DNA from: Cercospora beticola
Taxonomy: Eukaryota; Ascomycota; Dothideomycetes; Mycosphaerellales; Mycosphaerellaceae
Assembly (NCBI RefSeq): GCF_033473495.1
Contig: NC_088943.1
Coordinates: 1,530,001 to 1,594,000, forward strand
Direction: 5' to 3'
Length of the DNA stretch: 64,000 nt
Numbering within the stretch: the stretch's first letter is position 1; the number at the start of each line of letters is the position of its first letter. Below are positions 10,262 to 21,200 of the stretch, piece by piece. Made by a program: the position numbers and the translations under genes. The notes beneath the pieces are model-generated. The model did not search any database. It was given only the letters and a program-made list of their open reading frames with translations, and was not told where the DNA came from.

Positions 10262-11642
10262 TCATTTGCCGGTCCAGAGAATGCCATGCTCATCCTCCAG
10301 CTCGGCACTCATGTTCTTCTCAGGATGAATGTAATCCCACGCCTCATCGAACTCTCCGCCGCCACGCGACACCTTCGGTAGCAAGCAGACATAAAACTGC
10401 TTGGCTGCCGCACTCCACCGAATGCAGGGAAGCTGTGCGCGGAAGCACGTGCGACAAGCAATGTAATCCTTGTCATCGATGGAGTACGTTGTTCTGTTAG
10501 CCTTCAGGAACTGCTTGACGCATGCTGACGTGTTCTTGGCGTGGTCGTTCCAGTGCTTTCTGAAGGCCTTTTTCCTCGGGATGAGTCGGCGAGAGTCTTT
10601 CTCCTTGCGGACTTGCATCTCTGCTGGAAAGGTCTCGTTGAAGAGCTCTTCAAGGATCGGCTTCAGTGCCTCCGGCAGTATTCCAGTGACGAGAGCGAAG
10701 TTGTTATCCTCTTCCTCCACAACGATCCGATGTCGTCAATACTGTAATTGAGCTTCTCTTGCACCTGGTGAGATGGATCATCCTCGGTGTCTTGTTCCTC
10801 GTCCATGTCAACACTCCCCTCACGCTCGGTCTGCCAGTTGGAGTCTCCACGCTGGGCATCTTCACCGCGCCGGTCCAGCTCTTCATTCTGAGAATCGTTC
10901 TCGAATCCCTCGAACGCCTGCTCTGTGGCGGATCCATACTCATGGTGTTCCTGATCGTAGCGATCATGATCATTGAAGTCTCCGGCATCGATAGCGTCTT
11001 CACCCTCATCCAGCTCTTGCTTCACGCCAGGCTCTCCATGCTCACGATGGCGTAATGGGTATCCATTGTGACTGATGTCCGGAGAAATCTCATTCTGCTC
11101 GGTGCTATACAAGTGGGGAGCACTCACTGGACTTTCAGAAACCGAGGGTGCAAAGCTTGGCTGGTCTCGCACCAGACTGCCACGCCCGTGGGCTCTGTGC
11201 AAGGTCCGTCAGTCAGGGATACCCAAAGATAAGGGGTCACTTACAGTCCGCTGTTCTGGACAAGTGCCACAGCTTCACCGGACAGCCTTTGAAGACCTTC
11301 CTGCAGCATTTCGATGGTCTTATCTCGCTCATTCACATCGGTACGGAGTGCTTGATTCTCGTGTGCGAATCTCTCCACCTCGGCTTGGAGTGCTCGATTT
11401 TCGCGTGTGAGCCTCTTCACCAACCTCAGGATTCGCGACGCGCGGAGGGGCTCCGACGGTATATCCTGTTGTGACTTGGACTTCTTGCGTTTCCCGTTGA
11501 TTGCCTGCTGCGGCTTGCTGGTTCTCTGTTGTTGGCGGAGCTCCTTTTGGTTTCTACCATCTGGCTGAGTGATGGTGTTGTTGTCAATCCGAGCAATGTC
11601 GAGTGGCTCGCGAACGTCTACTTCTTCGAATTGGTAGTCCAT
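10262..11642 (-). CDS. Unrecognised protein with basic region, coiled coil, acidic middle and Cys-containing C-terminal domain
   Basis: Proposed exons on the minus strand: 11245-11642, 10765-11194 and 10262-10714, giving 426 residues. Intron 1 has a clear GTAAGT donor. Intron 2 is less certain: a stop at about 10735 in the downstream frame forces a splice, and the only short solution closing in phase uses GTGCAA and GTGGAG ends (50 nt). The protein has a Lys/Arg-rich segment (NGKRKKSKSQQD), a heptad coiled coil (about residues 70-120: RLTRENRALQAEVERFAHEN), a long Asp/Glu-rich region, and a C-terminal domain with YIACRTCFRAQLPCIRW. The layout resembles a nuclear dimerising protein, but I do not recognise a family. 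The start is the ATG at 11642; an upstream TTG is not used. Confidence 0.6.
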
Positions 11643-11778
11643 TGTGGCCGACAACCAGAGAACTCTGGTGCTACCTGGAAGATGACTGCTTTGTGGCCGG
11701 TACCCGGCGCGCGCTGGTTCAATCGGAGAGGTTGTTGTTCGAAAGACGAATCTGCAGTGAAGGTGGGAGGGGTTTTGT

Positions 11779-11830
11779 TTGCTTGCTCGATGTGCCGGCT
11801 GACTTCATGATTAGAATTTGCGCTAGCGCG
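11779..11830 (+). repeat. Dispersed direct repeat, copy 1
   Basis: The segment starting TTGCTTGCTC and ending TTTGCGCTAGCGCG recurs at about 12904-12961 in the same orientation, 1.13 kb away. The last 24 bases are nearly identical (ATGATTAGAATTTGCG against ATGATTAGGGTTTGCG). Each copy lies upstream of a small gene, suggesting a duplicated promoter or locus remnant. Confidence 0.55.
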
Positions 11831-11895
11831 TTTTCACATGCGCAGTGGTGGAAGTCGTGCTTCTTTCAAAAGAAACAACACCATGCCTGGCGGTA

Positions 11896-11928
11896 CCAGC
11901 GAGCACTGCTGAGCAGGACCATTTGCCT
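11896..11928 (+). repeat. 33-bp imperfect direct repeat with 12001-12033
   Basis: ACCAGCGAGCACTGCT followed by GAGCAGGACCATTTGCC recurs 105 bp downstream as ACCAGCGAGCACTGCT plus CAGTGGGAGCATTTGCA. Both units lie 50-190 bp before the gene at 12086, so they could be paired regulatory elements. Function is unknown. Confidence 0.5.
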
Positions 11929-12085
11929 TCATTTTACGTGCTGCTAGCGGTACCTCTTTCACAACACATCTGCACGCAGACAACCATACTGCTCGAAGCA
12001 CCAGCGAGCACTGCTCAGTGGGAGCATTTGCAACCTCTCCACTCCAAGGAACCCACCCTTTCCCGTCACGGCAGGTCAAATCACG

Positions 12086-12681
12086 ATGGCCAGCAGCATT
12101 TTGTCGCCATCGCAGGCGCGCCAATCAGGAGAAGCATCTGGAACACGACGGAAATACGGTCATTGTGAACAAGATCGATGCGCAGTTTTCCTCGAGGAGC
12201 TGGTGGCCGTTGCAATCACCGCTGGCGGACCCCATGGACATGAGTTGATGCAGCGCATGCGAGACATCTGTAGGCTCTTCACGACGCGTGTTGGGGACAG
12301 CATCTTGATGGCCCATATTAGCTCGACGCTTCTCGTGAGGATCATGCTTGACATGAAGGGTAAGTGCCCGTTCTTGTTTCATGTTCGGCTCTGTGCCATG
12401 ATGGTCTAAGTGAGAGAATAAACAGTACGAGGCACTCTCCCATCTTTGTCGCCAGTTTTCGCTGACGAATGACAGGCTTGAACCCTGCTAAGCGACGCAT
12501 TGTCGCCTCCAACATTGAGAGAGTCGCTGCTGGCTTGCATTACATCAATGACGACTTGAACCAGGAGGCTGCAGAGCTCGTACTAGAGGAGAGCTTCTAC
12601 CTCATTCCCGTCATCTTGCGGTCGCGATGGCGGAATAATGGGGCCGGATGGAAAGCTCTCGTCGCTGAGATTGTACACTGA
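12086..12681 (+). CDS. Small hypothetical protein, two exons
   Basis: Exons 12086-12359 and 12476-12681 join through a GTAAGT donor and GACAG acceptor, giving 159 residues with phases closing on Gly. The protein is largely helical, with hydrophobic segments LEELVAVAITAGGPHG and SSTLLVRIMLDMKGLNPAKR, and ends ESFYLIPVILRSRWRNNGAGW. There is no signal peptide, membrane span or known motif. Evidence for it being real is the clean intron and continuous coding on both sides. It sits between two other unrecognised genes and is flanked by two copies of a short duplication, so it may be lineage-specific. Confidence 0.55.
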
Positions 12682-13545
12682 TCAGTCGCAAGGTTGAAGA
12701 CTATACTCGCTAACAGGGCCCTTATCCCATCGACCATGGGACTTTGTCAGATGAAACGGCTCGGCCTGGGAATGGTGTGACCTCGCCTAGGCTTACAATC
12801 CAAAAATATGCAGACTCATGCATGGCTTTACAGCGGACAGGATCGCAGTGATTGACTGGCATTCTTACTGTGATTCTCGAGGCGAGCTCGTGGGAGAAGT
12901 TTTATTGCTTGCTCAATGCAATGTTTCTGCTGATATTATGATTAGGGTTTGCGCTAGCGCGGCGACTGCATGAGGGCGGCATTGACTACAACAAGTTCAG
13001 GTCTCACGATTGCTGTGGTCTTGACCAGAGATCTCTTTAGATCCGTGCCATTCTGATCTGCTCATCATGCAGACGCCGTGCCCGTAAGACGATGCAGTGG
13101 AGGACATTGATTTACAGAAGATGAACCGATATATCGAAGAAGAATTCCAAAGACTTTATGTTAGCACAAGGGCTGCTTTGTGGCCAATGACTGGAGCTCT
13201 CTGGTGGAGTTCGCGCAGGCTATAATCAAAACTGAAGTTTTCGGCGACCGTGATGTGTTTCTTGCACCCATCGTACCTGCCCTTCCTCACGGTCAGGGTC
13301 CACGCTAATGTCGGGCGACTTTATGCTTGCCGTTGCTGCAAGTTGACGCACAACATTACAATACACTCGATTTGAATCAGGACCAGAGTACTCTGGAAAT
13401 CGGCACCAAAGTTGTCAATTCTACTTACCCATTGAGCGTGCCTTTTCATCCTCGAGGCCGTGGGGACGCGCCACTACCAATTCACGACACATTCGTTGTT
13501 ACCAGAGATCTCCGGAAGCCGGCACCATTCGGCGAGCCGTTCAGC
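12682..13545. other. Intergenic region with second copy of the dispersed duplication
   Basis: About 860 bp. It holds the second repeat copy (12904-12961). The frame of the next gene is open back to 13327 but lacks an ATG before 13546, so part of this stretch could be an unrecognised first exon. Confidence 0.35.
12904..12961 (+). repeat. Dispersed direct repeat, copy 2
   Basis: Partner of 11779-11830. It begins TTGCTTGCTCAATG and ends GTTTGCGCTAGCGCG, with several differences and small indels in the middle. See copy 1. Confidence 0.55.
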
Positions 13546-14490
13546 ATGCTATCCATGTCAGAGAAGAACCACGGAACGACCTGTCGGTCCAGTAATACAC
13601 GGAAGGAAGAAGCGGTGAAGATGGAGATTGACTTGACCTCTCGTGGCGCAAATTCAACGATCAAGCTGAAGGAAGCTGTCAGTGTCCTCCGACAGAGTGG
13701 AGATCTTGAGAAGTTGAGCATAATCAGAGATACATTCCAGCAGCAATACCTGGCAATCTTCAGCGGCGAAGAAGACGGCATCGATGCTGCCATCAAGGAT
13801 GTCCAAGTCAAGAAGATGCAAGAATTGAACAGCCAGGTCGATACGCAGTTGGCGGCATCCGAGCATAAGCTTGAATTTGCTCGGAAGAACTACGACAGGG
13901 CGTTGAAGACTGTGCAGACAACCCATGAGCTAAAGCGTCTGCTTCACACAGCGGAGCAAGAGACCAGTGCAGATGAGCTTACGGACCGACTGCGCCAAGT
14001 CGAATCACGGCTCTGCATGATGAAGGACAGCGGACAGAGCAAGACTTCAGTCAGGGCTGCCAAGGCGCCATTTGCCGAAGAGAAGGAGCGTCATGAGCCG
14101 GACACAGATCAGCAATCGCAGGAGTGGGCAAGTGAGAAGGAGCGAACATCTGGCGATGCGCATGAACAGGCCGGCGGGCAGCCGAACAAAGCCTCGCAAC
14201 TCGGGGTCCGGAATGAACAGCGAGGGGGAAAGCTGGAGACTCAAACAGATCAAGTGCAGCAGTGTGAGAACGAGCTCAATGCCTTGAGATCTCGCCTCTC
14301 TGAAGTTGAGCGAACCAAGCACCATGATGATGTAGATCATCGAGAGCTGGCTTACCAGTATGAGTGGGCGTTGTGGAGAGTCAAAGACGCCGAGAGCAAG
14401 CTGAAGCAACTTCATAAGAAGGCTGCCCGCCAGGACAAGCTCAAACGTAAGGCTGCGGAAGACCAGGTCCTGCCGGCAAAGCATCGTTAG
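13546..14490 (+). CDS. Coiled-coil protein, unrecognised
   Basis: The first in-frame ATG is at 13546, giving 314 residues; the same frame is open back to 13327 without an ATG, so a short upstream exon is possible. The sequence is highly charged and Gln/Glu/Lys-rich. It shows long heptad patterns in two blocks (about residues 90-155, LEFARKNYDRALKTVQTTHE; and 245-300, RELAYQYEWALWRVKDAESK) separated by a polar linker rich in Glu, Gln and Ser. It ends with a basic KLKRKAAEDQ tail that may be a nuclear localisation signal. No enzymatic motif is present. It converges with the O-methyltransferase. A structural or scaffolding role is a guess from the coiled coil alone. Confidence 0.6.
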   Translation: MLSMSEKNHGTTCRSSNTRKEEAVKMEIDLTSRGANSTIKLKEAVSVLRQSGDLEKLSIIRDTFQQQYLAIFSGEEDGIDAAIKDVQVKKMQELNSQVDTQLAASEHKLEFARKNYDRALKTVQTTHELKRLLHTAEQETSADELTDRLRQVESRLCMMKDSGQSKTSVRAAKAPFAEEKERHEPDTDQQSQEWASEKERTSGDAHEQAGGQPNKASQLGVRNEQRGGKLETQTDQVQQCENELNALRSRLSEVERTKHHDDVDHRELAYQYEWALWRVKDAESKLKQLHKKAARQDKLKRKAAEDQVLPAKHR

Positions 14491-14631
14491 GCGGACACAA
14501 TAATAGCCTCCAGATCGTGCTCCTTCACATTCGAGGCCAATCTCTTGTCGCCAGCAGTCGACGGCGGCTCACCGCCTATAGAAAATCGCGCAAAGCACGT
14601 CTCGATACTGCAGTAACTTTGAAGGCGACAT

Positions 14632-15535
14632 CTACTGTTCCTCTCCCACACACCTGGAAATCTCCACTCCATCCGGCACACCAGTCGGCTCAAAAGAGTT
14701 AACCAACGTGCTCTCATAAACCAAATTCGGATTCCCAACCGCCTGCCCCAAACTCTCCTGATCAATCCTCTTCTTATACTGCTGCGCATGCCGATCCCCA
14801 AAAGCCGCAATATCATTCCCTCCTCCATTCACCTTCTCTCTCTTCTCCTTCACACTACTCCTCACATACTCCAAATAAGGCGGATTACCAGGCTTAATAA
14901 CATTATCCGCCGCGAGAACAGAGCCCGGAGTCACAAGTTTCAATTCCTCACAGAGTTTGAGATCGGTTGTGTAAGCGGGTTTGTAGTGATCTAAGAACAT
15001 GAGATCGATATGTTGGAGTTGACCTGTGGCGTGGAGACGTTTGATGGAGGTATCGCTGCTTCCGATTTCGACTTTGACGACGTCGGAGAGGCCGGCGAGG
15101 TTCACGAGGGCCATGATTACGGCGGCGAATTCGGGAGAGCGTTCGAGAGAGTAGTATCTTGTGCCGCCGGCGGCTTTGACGGCTGCACCGAAGAGGATGC
15201 AGCTGTAGCCTATGTAGCCGCCTAGTTCGACCTGCGAAGTATCATTAGCGACGCGTATTTGGGAATTTGGAGAGGTTGTGTACCATTGTCTTGGGTTTGA
15301 CTTCAGCGATGAGATCTGTGACGATCTTGCCCTTGTCTTCGCCAACATTCATCAGGTACTTCTTCTCTCGTCCAAATTTGTCAATGGCTTCTAGGACTTT
15401 GGCAGGGTTGCCGCGTATTGACTCCTCCAGATCTGGCAGTCCAAAGACATAGTGCAAAAGCTCAATTTCTCTTCCATCGTCGAAGAAGACTTCTTCTTGC
15501 TCCGCGTAGGCTTTCTTCTGGTCAAAGTCAGGCAT
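14632..15535 (-). CDS. Catechol-O-methyltransferase-like SAM methyltransferase
   Basis: Two exons, 15284-15535 and 14632-15231, with a 52-nt intron (GTACAC donor, TCGCAG acceptor) that splits the core SAM motif, giving 283 residues. The joined sequence KPKTMVELGGYIGYSCILFG is the COMT motif I. YSLERSPEFAAVIMALV supplies the acidic adenosine-ribose contact, and HIDLMFLDHYKPAY contains the metal-site aspartate and the HxK region typical of COMT. It probably transfers a methyl group from S-adenosylmethionine to a catechol hydroxyl with Mg2+; the natural substrate is unknown. It is soluble, with no signal peptide. Coding-strand composition flips from C-rich (15001-15060) to G-rich (14641-14700) along exon 2. 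Confidence 0.9.
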
Positions 15536-18216
15536 CTTGGCGGCGATTCACTCGAAAATCTTGGAGTTTTGGTGAAGGATTTGAGGTGATAAAGATTGTT
15601 ATGCAAAACAGAGTTTTGAGTCACATGAAATTCCTGTGTGACGTTGTGAGAATGGTTGACATCTACAGTGCAGCTTTCATGATGTCCGATGGCGTGCAGT
15701 CCGGACGCAGTGGGCGAGGTCGGTGATCAGCTGTGCTCCACTTTGGAGCTCTCAAAGTGGGCGCCATTGGGAATCGAAGCGTCATGATGGAGTATTCAGC
15801 AGCTCGTGAGAATGTGTCAGTATACGCCTGGTATATGAGTATGTACTTCATGCCAAACGATCTTTGCACAAGGAAATCGTCAATGAAGATCGATGTTCAT
15901 GTTGATTGAACGTTGTTACCTTCGAACCCGCCTCTCGTGTGGAGCCGAGAAGGCTCGGGTGTGTTGCACTTTCAACGACCGCGACACAGACTCCGCCAGT
16001 GCTGGTGCCAATCTGTTCTTCTCAGAGGTGCAGAGAGAATCACAGAGCACTATTGACCAGGCCATGTTGTCTGAGGCGACAGTACTGCTTCACACGAAGC
16101 GCCAAGCTCAAAAAGGTCGTCGCCGTCCACAGGGTGCTGCTAAGCGAGATGTGATTCAACCACACCTCGCGGCTTCGCATCGCCTGCTTGGCAATCACAT
16201 CTGGCTCTAATGCAAGTGACGATGAACGAACTCCATCTTGTCCCCACATGTCACTTCTAGCTTGAGTGTAGCGACCGCTGTTGCTTCGATGATTGATGAG
16301 GCGGGCAACGAAAATCCTCGACCCGGCTGCTGAAACTGTAGACGAGTCTGTAGGTGCGCATTCGCAATCCTCAGGGCTACGGGAGTCAAATGGCACGGGG
16401 AGTTACGCTCCTCCTCGCGTGTCGCATGTGGCCACGCGACAGAAGATCGCAAACTGTGGCTTCACGCAGTTGTCTGGAGTGTGCGATCACCCAAATGAGA
16501 TTGAGATGAGCGTAAAGGCTACACCCGAGGACTGAGGTCTTGAAAGATGGCTGATATATCCAACAGCGACGCCTCCAGCATGCATCTGGCAGGGGAACAC
16601 TGTAGTTGCTGAACTTCGACCTCGGGCTTTTCGATGTCGTGCATGTGTAGGCTGCATCGCCGTGATTTCTGTATGCATTGTAGTTCCATCAAATCTGCCT
16701 ACCGTGATGAGCAGTTCGAGAATAGAAGTAGAAGGTCGCCGCTGTTGTCATCGCTCCGGGAGCTGCTGCAGGAGAGGGCGTTTGGCGTCAGTCTTCATCT
16801 TCTCCCCTCGGTTGACTGACTCGCTGGCAGCAAACGTCCATCTGGCAGTAGTGCAGAATTGTGGTGTGCTGATGCTTCCGACTCCTTTATCATAGGACAA
16901 GTTGGTCTAGATGGTGGGGAGAAGGTATTGGCTACGACGTTCCCATGGCGATCATGGCTGTAAGTAGCATTATCCAATAGCAGAGCGGAGCCTCTCTTTC
17001 GGCCAACACCTTGCGGCGAAGGCGAGCCTCCCAACCTGTGCAACGGTGCCCGATAATTGAAGATTGTGGAGCATCGGGGAAGCTGTCCTAGATGGACAGG
17101 TCGCTGCGAATACGCTGGTATAATTCGTCGAACCCTGGTGCGAGGACAGCTGCTCGAGCATGACCCCAAGGACTTAAGCCCGAAAAAGCTGCAGCGGATG
17201 GCGCCCGGCATGCATACCGACGCGCTAGTGGAAAGGGAGGCAGGGTGGAGATCGTCGTGAGGTGAGGCGCGTGCCGAGTCGCAGGTTGTTTGTGAACCCG
17301 CAGGCAGTCCCTCGCCGCCGTGGACCTGACATGAGGGGCGCGGGCAGACGCGACGCCTGGCCCGCCGCTGGTCATGAGAGGAGCTGGGGGCGTAAGGAAT
17401 GGGCGCCCCTTCGCGGTCTCGCATGTGAGGGCAAAATTTCACATCTGATGAAGCTTTGCGTGGCTCCGTGGCTAAAAAGCCGTTGCCGGCGCGTTAAAGC
17501 ATCTCCAGGGGCGACGTGCGCTAGGGACCGACAGTCACCACATTGGAGCGCTCGTCACGGCACGGATGCGCTGTTGCTGCGCGCTGAACCACGAGCGGCG
17601 ACATTTTTATAATTGCTGTGCCAGCTGCGACCCGAGCGTTGCACAGACGGCCGGACACGCACGAGCGAGCCAGCGCCGCGGGTACTGGATTCACCTCCTC
17701 GGCCTGGGGTCTGATATCTCTCATCATATCGCACCGCACGTCTGCCTCTGCGCCCGCCGCGACGCCGTGGTCGCGTTTCAGCATACGCGACCAACTGGAC
17801 CACGATACCCACGCCGCCGCCCTCTCCAGCGGCCCGGCACTCAATCAGCGCCGACAGGCATCCCGGCCGAGCTTGTCTCGCTTCATCATCGCCCGCGTCT
17901 ACATCCCTGCCGTCTGGACTTGGAGGCACGGAACTAAAAGCAGTGCCCCGAACCATCGCCTGCGCCCTTCTTCCACCCAGTCGGCCAGACGGCGCGGACG
18001 ACATTGACGGACGGCGCGAGAGAGAGAGAGCGCGCGCGCACGCCAGAGAAGCCCGCCGGCCTGCTGCCACCACCACCGCTGCGCTGTCCTCTTCCCATGC
18101 TCAGTCAATGACCACGTCTCGCGACCGATCCCAGTACTGCCCTTCGGCGAGGCGATGACCAGCCAGACCACCACAGGACCACAGGACCACTTCACCCGCC
18201 CCGACATGAGCATGCG
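15536..18216. other. Long gene-poor region upstream of the kinesin
   Basis: 2.7 kb in which I support no gene. Open frames on both strands overlap heavily and have unordered composition. The right part (about 17.2-18.2 kb) is clearly more GC-rich and probably holds the promoter and a long 5' leader of the kinesin gene. A GA/CG simple repeat lies at 18017-18039. Confidence 0.4.
18017..18039. repeat. (GA)n(CG)n simple repeat
   Basis: A run of GA dinucleotides passes directly into CG dinucleotides about 180 bp before the kinesin start codon. It probably lies in the 5' leader or promoter. No function can be read from it. Confidence 0.7.
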
Positions 18217-21200
18217 ATGAGCTCGACCACCACCATGACATCGACACTTCCGCGAACGCCGCGACCACCGCCCTCGGGGCCCCTCCCCGCCTTACCTGTG
18301 TACAAGACACGAAACAAGTCGCCCGACACCACCTCCTCCGAGTCCAGGCCGACGTCCATTGCTTCCCAACCCCGCACCACTTCCACCAGCACCGCCACGA
18401 CCCCTAAGCGGACAGCCATTCCTTCACGATCAGTCACCACTTCGGGACTGCCCACGCCGGGCAAGACGTCCAAAGCCCACTCCACTCCTTCCGTTCCTAC
18501 ATTGAGGACGACCTCGACAGACTCACCCATCCCTCCACCCTCGCCCGCTCCCTCAGGAATTGCGGTCCCTAAGACGGTCCGCAAAACTACGAGCATTGGG
18601 CAGTTTCCGATGCCACCGAAAGGCACCCCACGAGTATCGAGTTTGCCGCCGAGTCCCTTGTCTACCGCTCAATCCACCTCCTCCACCGAAAATCTGCCAG
18701 TACCTGCGGTTCCGCCGAAGAGCAAGCAGCGTGATGGAGGCGTGAAACATAGCAATTCGGAAAATGGCCTCAGGAAACCCAAAGCTCGCAGTTCAGGATA
18801 CGGCCTGCGAACGAAACCGTCGAATGCATCACTCGCTTCGGCCGCGGCCCCGAGCTTGCTCAATGGTAATAATGGAGGCTCACGCCACCATGACAGCCTG
18901 CTGAGCGTTCCATCGCCGCCCGTGAGCCGGCCGTCATCCGCAGCCGGCTCTTACCAGACTGACGCAACAATTGTCGAAGATGTTGGCGATGAGAACGGAG
19001 ATCGTGGTCGAGGGCGACGGTCCAGTGCTTCAACAAAAGCGAAAAGAGATTCTGAAGTAGGGCAAGATGCCAAAGGCAACGTGCTTGTCAGCGTTCGAGT
19101 GAGACCGGATGCCGGCAGCGAAGATAAGCCTGAAGGCGAATGGATGGTAGACGGCAGAAGGTCGCTCATCTCCTACCGAGGAAAAGAGGGGGGCGATTAC
19201 CGCTACGACAATGTCTTTTCGCCCAACGACGGGAACTCGAAGGTGTACGACAACGCAGCGAAACGACTCGTGAGGCGCGTGATGGAAGGTTACCACGGGA
19301 CAGTATTTGCCTATGGAATGACCGGAACGGGAAAGACATTTTCGATGCAAGGGACAGCGACCCAGCCTGGTGTCATTCCACTTGCTATCACTGACATCTT
19401 TTCATATATTCGCGAAAACCCAAGCAGGGAATTTCTCTTACGAGTCAGCTATCTGGAAATTTACAACGAGAAAATATACGATCTTCTCAGTCAGACCACT
19501 GCTGGTCAGACACAAGAAGAAATTAAGCTGCGGGAGGACAGCAGACGTGGAGTCTATGCGACCCCGTTGAAAGAAGAAATCGTGCAGTCTCCCAATCAGT
19601 TGTTACGTGTGATCGCACGAGGTGATCAGGCACGAAGGACTGGCAGCACTCAGTTCAATGCGAGATCCTCACGATCGCATGCCGTTGTGCAAATCGTGGT
19701 AGAGTCTCGAGAACGGACGGCAAATCATGGCCCGCACTTCGAGAAGGAAGTTCGGAGGGGCGACAAGATCATGCCTGGTGGCGTTCTCGTGTCCACTCTG
19801 TCCCTGATCGATCTTGCTGGTTCCGAGAAGGCCGCAGAAGATAAGGAGCGCCGTACCGAAGGTGCCCATATTAATAAGTCTTTGCTCACTCTAGGCACAG
19901 TCATCGCGCGTCTGTCGACCGAGGATGAGAAGGATGGAGCGAAGCCTGCGGACAAGGAGAAGGCCACCAAGCATCTACCGTATCGCGACAGCAAGCTCAC
20001 CAGACTCCTGCAAGGTGCTCTTTCTGGAAACTCGCTGGTGTCTATCCTTTGTACGATTCAGTTATCATCAGCCAACACGTCTGCGGCGCAGTCTAGCTCG
20101 CATACAGGCGAGACGCTGAACACGCTCAAGTTTGCGAGCAGAGCCAAGAACAACATTATCAGTCATGCGAAGAAGAACGAATCACTCGCCAACCCGGGAG
20201 ATCCCAACAGCAGAGCACTGCTCGACCGGTACCGCATGGAAATCCAAGACCTGCGGAAACAGCTGGCCCAGCAAAACCAGGTCAAAGACCAGGCGGAAGA
20301 AAAGGAGCAGATTGAGGAAGACCGTGAGCTCGAGGAGCAGCTGGAGCGGGAAGAGAAACACAGGCATGAGGAGCAAATGCTCGAAATGCAGCTGGCGCGT
20401 ACAGCTTTGAAGGAGCGGATCAGCCACCTGAACCGTCTTATCCTGTCCTCGAGGTCCATTGGTGTCAACTCTGGGCGATTCTCCAGTGCCAGTCTTCCTT
20501 TCAATCCCCGAATCAGTGCCATAAGCGCCACACAGTCGGAATTCGGCAGGCCAGTGAGCGTGCGAAGCCGAGAGAGCCACTATCGCGACAGCACCGCCAC
20601 GCTCGACGCTAGTCCAACGATTGAAGCTCCAGTATCTGCGGACTCGATCGGCACGGCCTTATCGAGCGGGTGCGTCACAGTGGGAACCATTCCAGGTGCT
20701 CAAATCGGTCAGATGATCGAGGAGGATACACCCGGCCTCACTGAGGATGAGGGTGATTATTCCGGCGCACCTGAAGAGGATGGAACGGATAACGCCAGCT
20801 TGTTGCAGCAGAACCGAATGTTGCAAGCTGATCTTGCCGACAAAAACCGTTACATCGCCACATTGGAGAAGCGCTTGCTGCAGGCACGACGGACGAGCCA
20901 TAGCCGCGTCAGCATGGCCTTTGCCGCTCGTGTCGGTGTTCCCGAAGAAGGTTCCCTTGAAGCGTTGTTGCGAGATAAGGATCGTGAGCTTGAAGACTTG
21001 CGCGCGAAATTGGATGACCAGACGGCCATGGTGACGGCGCTCCGGAGCGCTGCGCGCAAGCGTGAAATGATCGACCGCCGAAAGAGCCACCAAACCGCCA
21101 CCAGTGACGATACAGCCAGGCCTCCGACGTCAGCTTCTGCCACCGACAGAGTGGCGGACTTGACCAGCTTGCCATTCAACAGGAACAGCTCTCACTCGTC

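Larger units (their letters stand above)
11643..12085. other. Divergent intergenic region with short duplications
   Basis: 443 bp between the coiled-coil gene (minus) and a small gene (plus). It contains one copy of a dispersed duplication and a pair of 33-bp direct repeats, both listed separately. No gene seen. Confidence 0.4.

Noticed and set aside
17200..18216. Overlapping long frames in GC-rich sequence before the kinesin
   Set aside because: High GC lowers stop frequency in all frames; frames on both strands are equally long and low in complexity.
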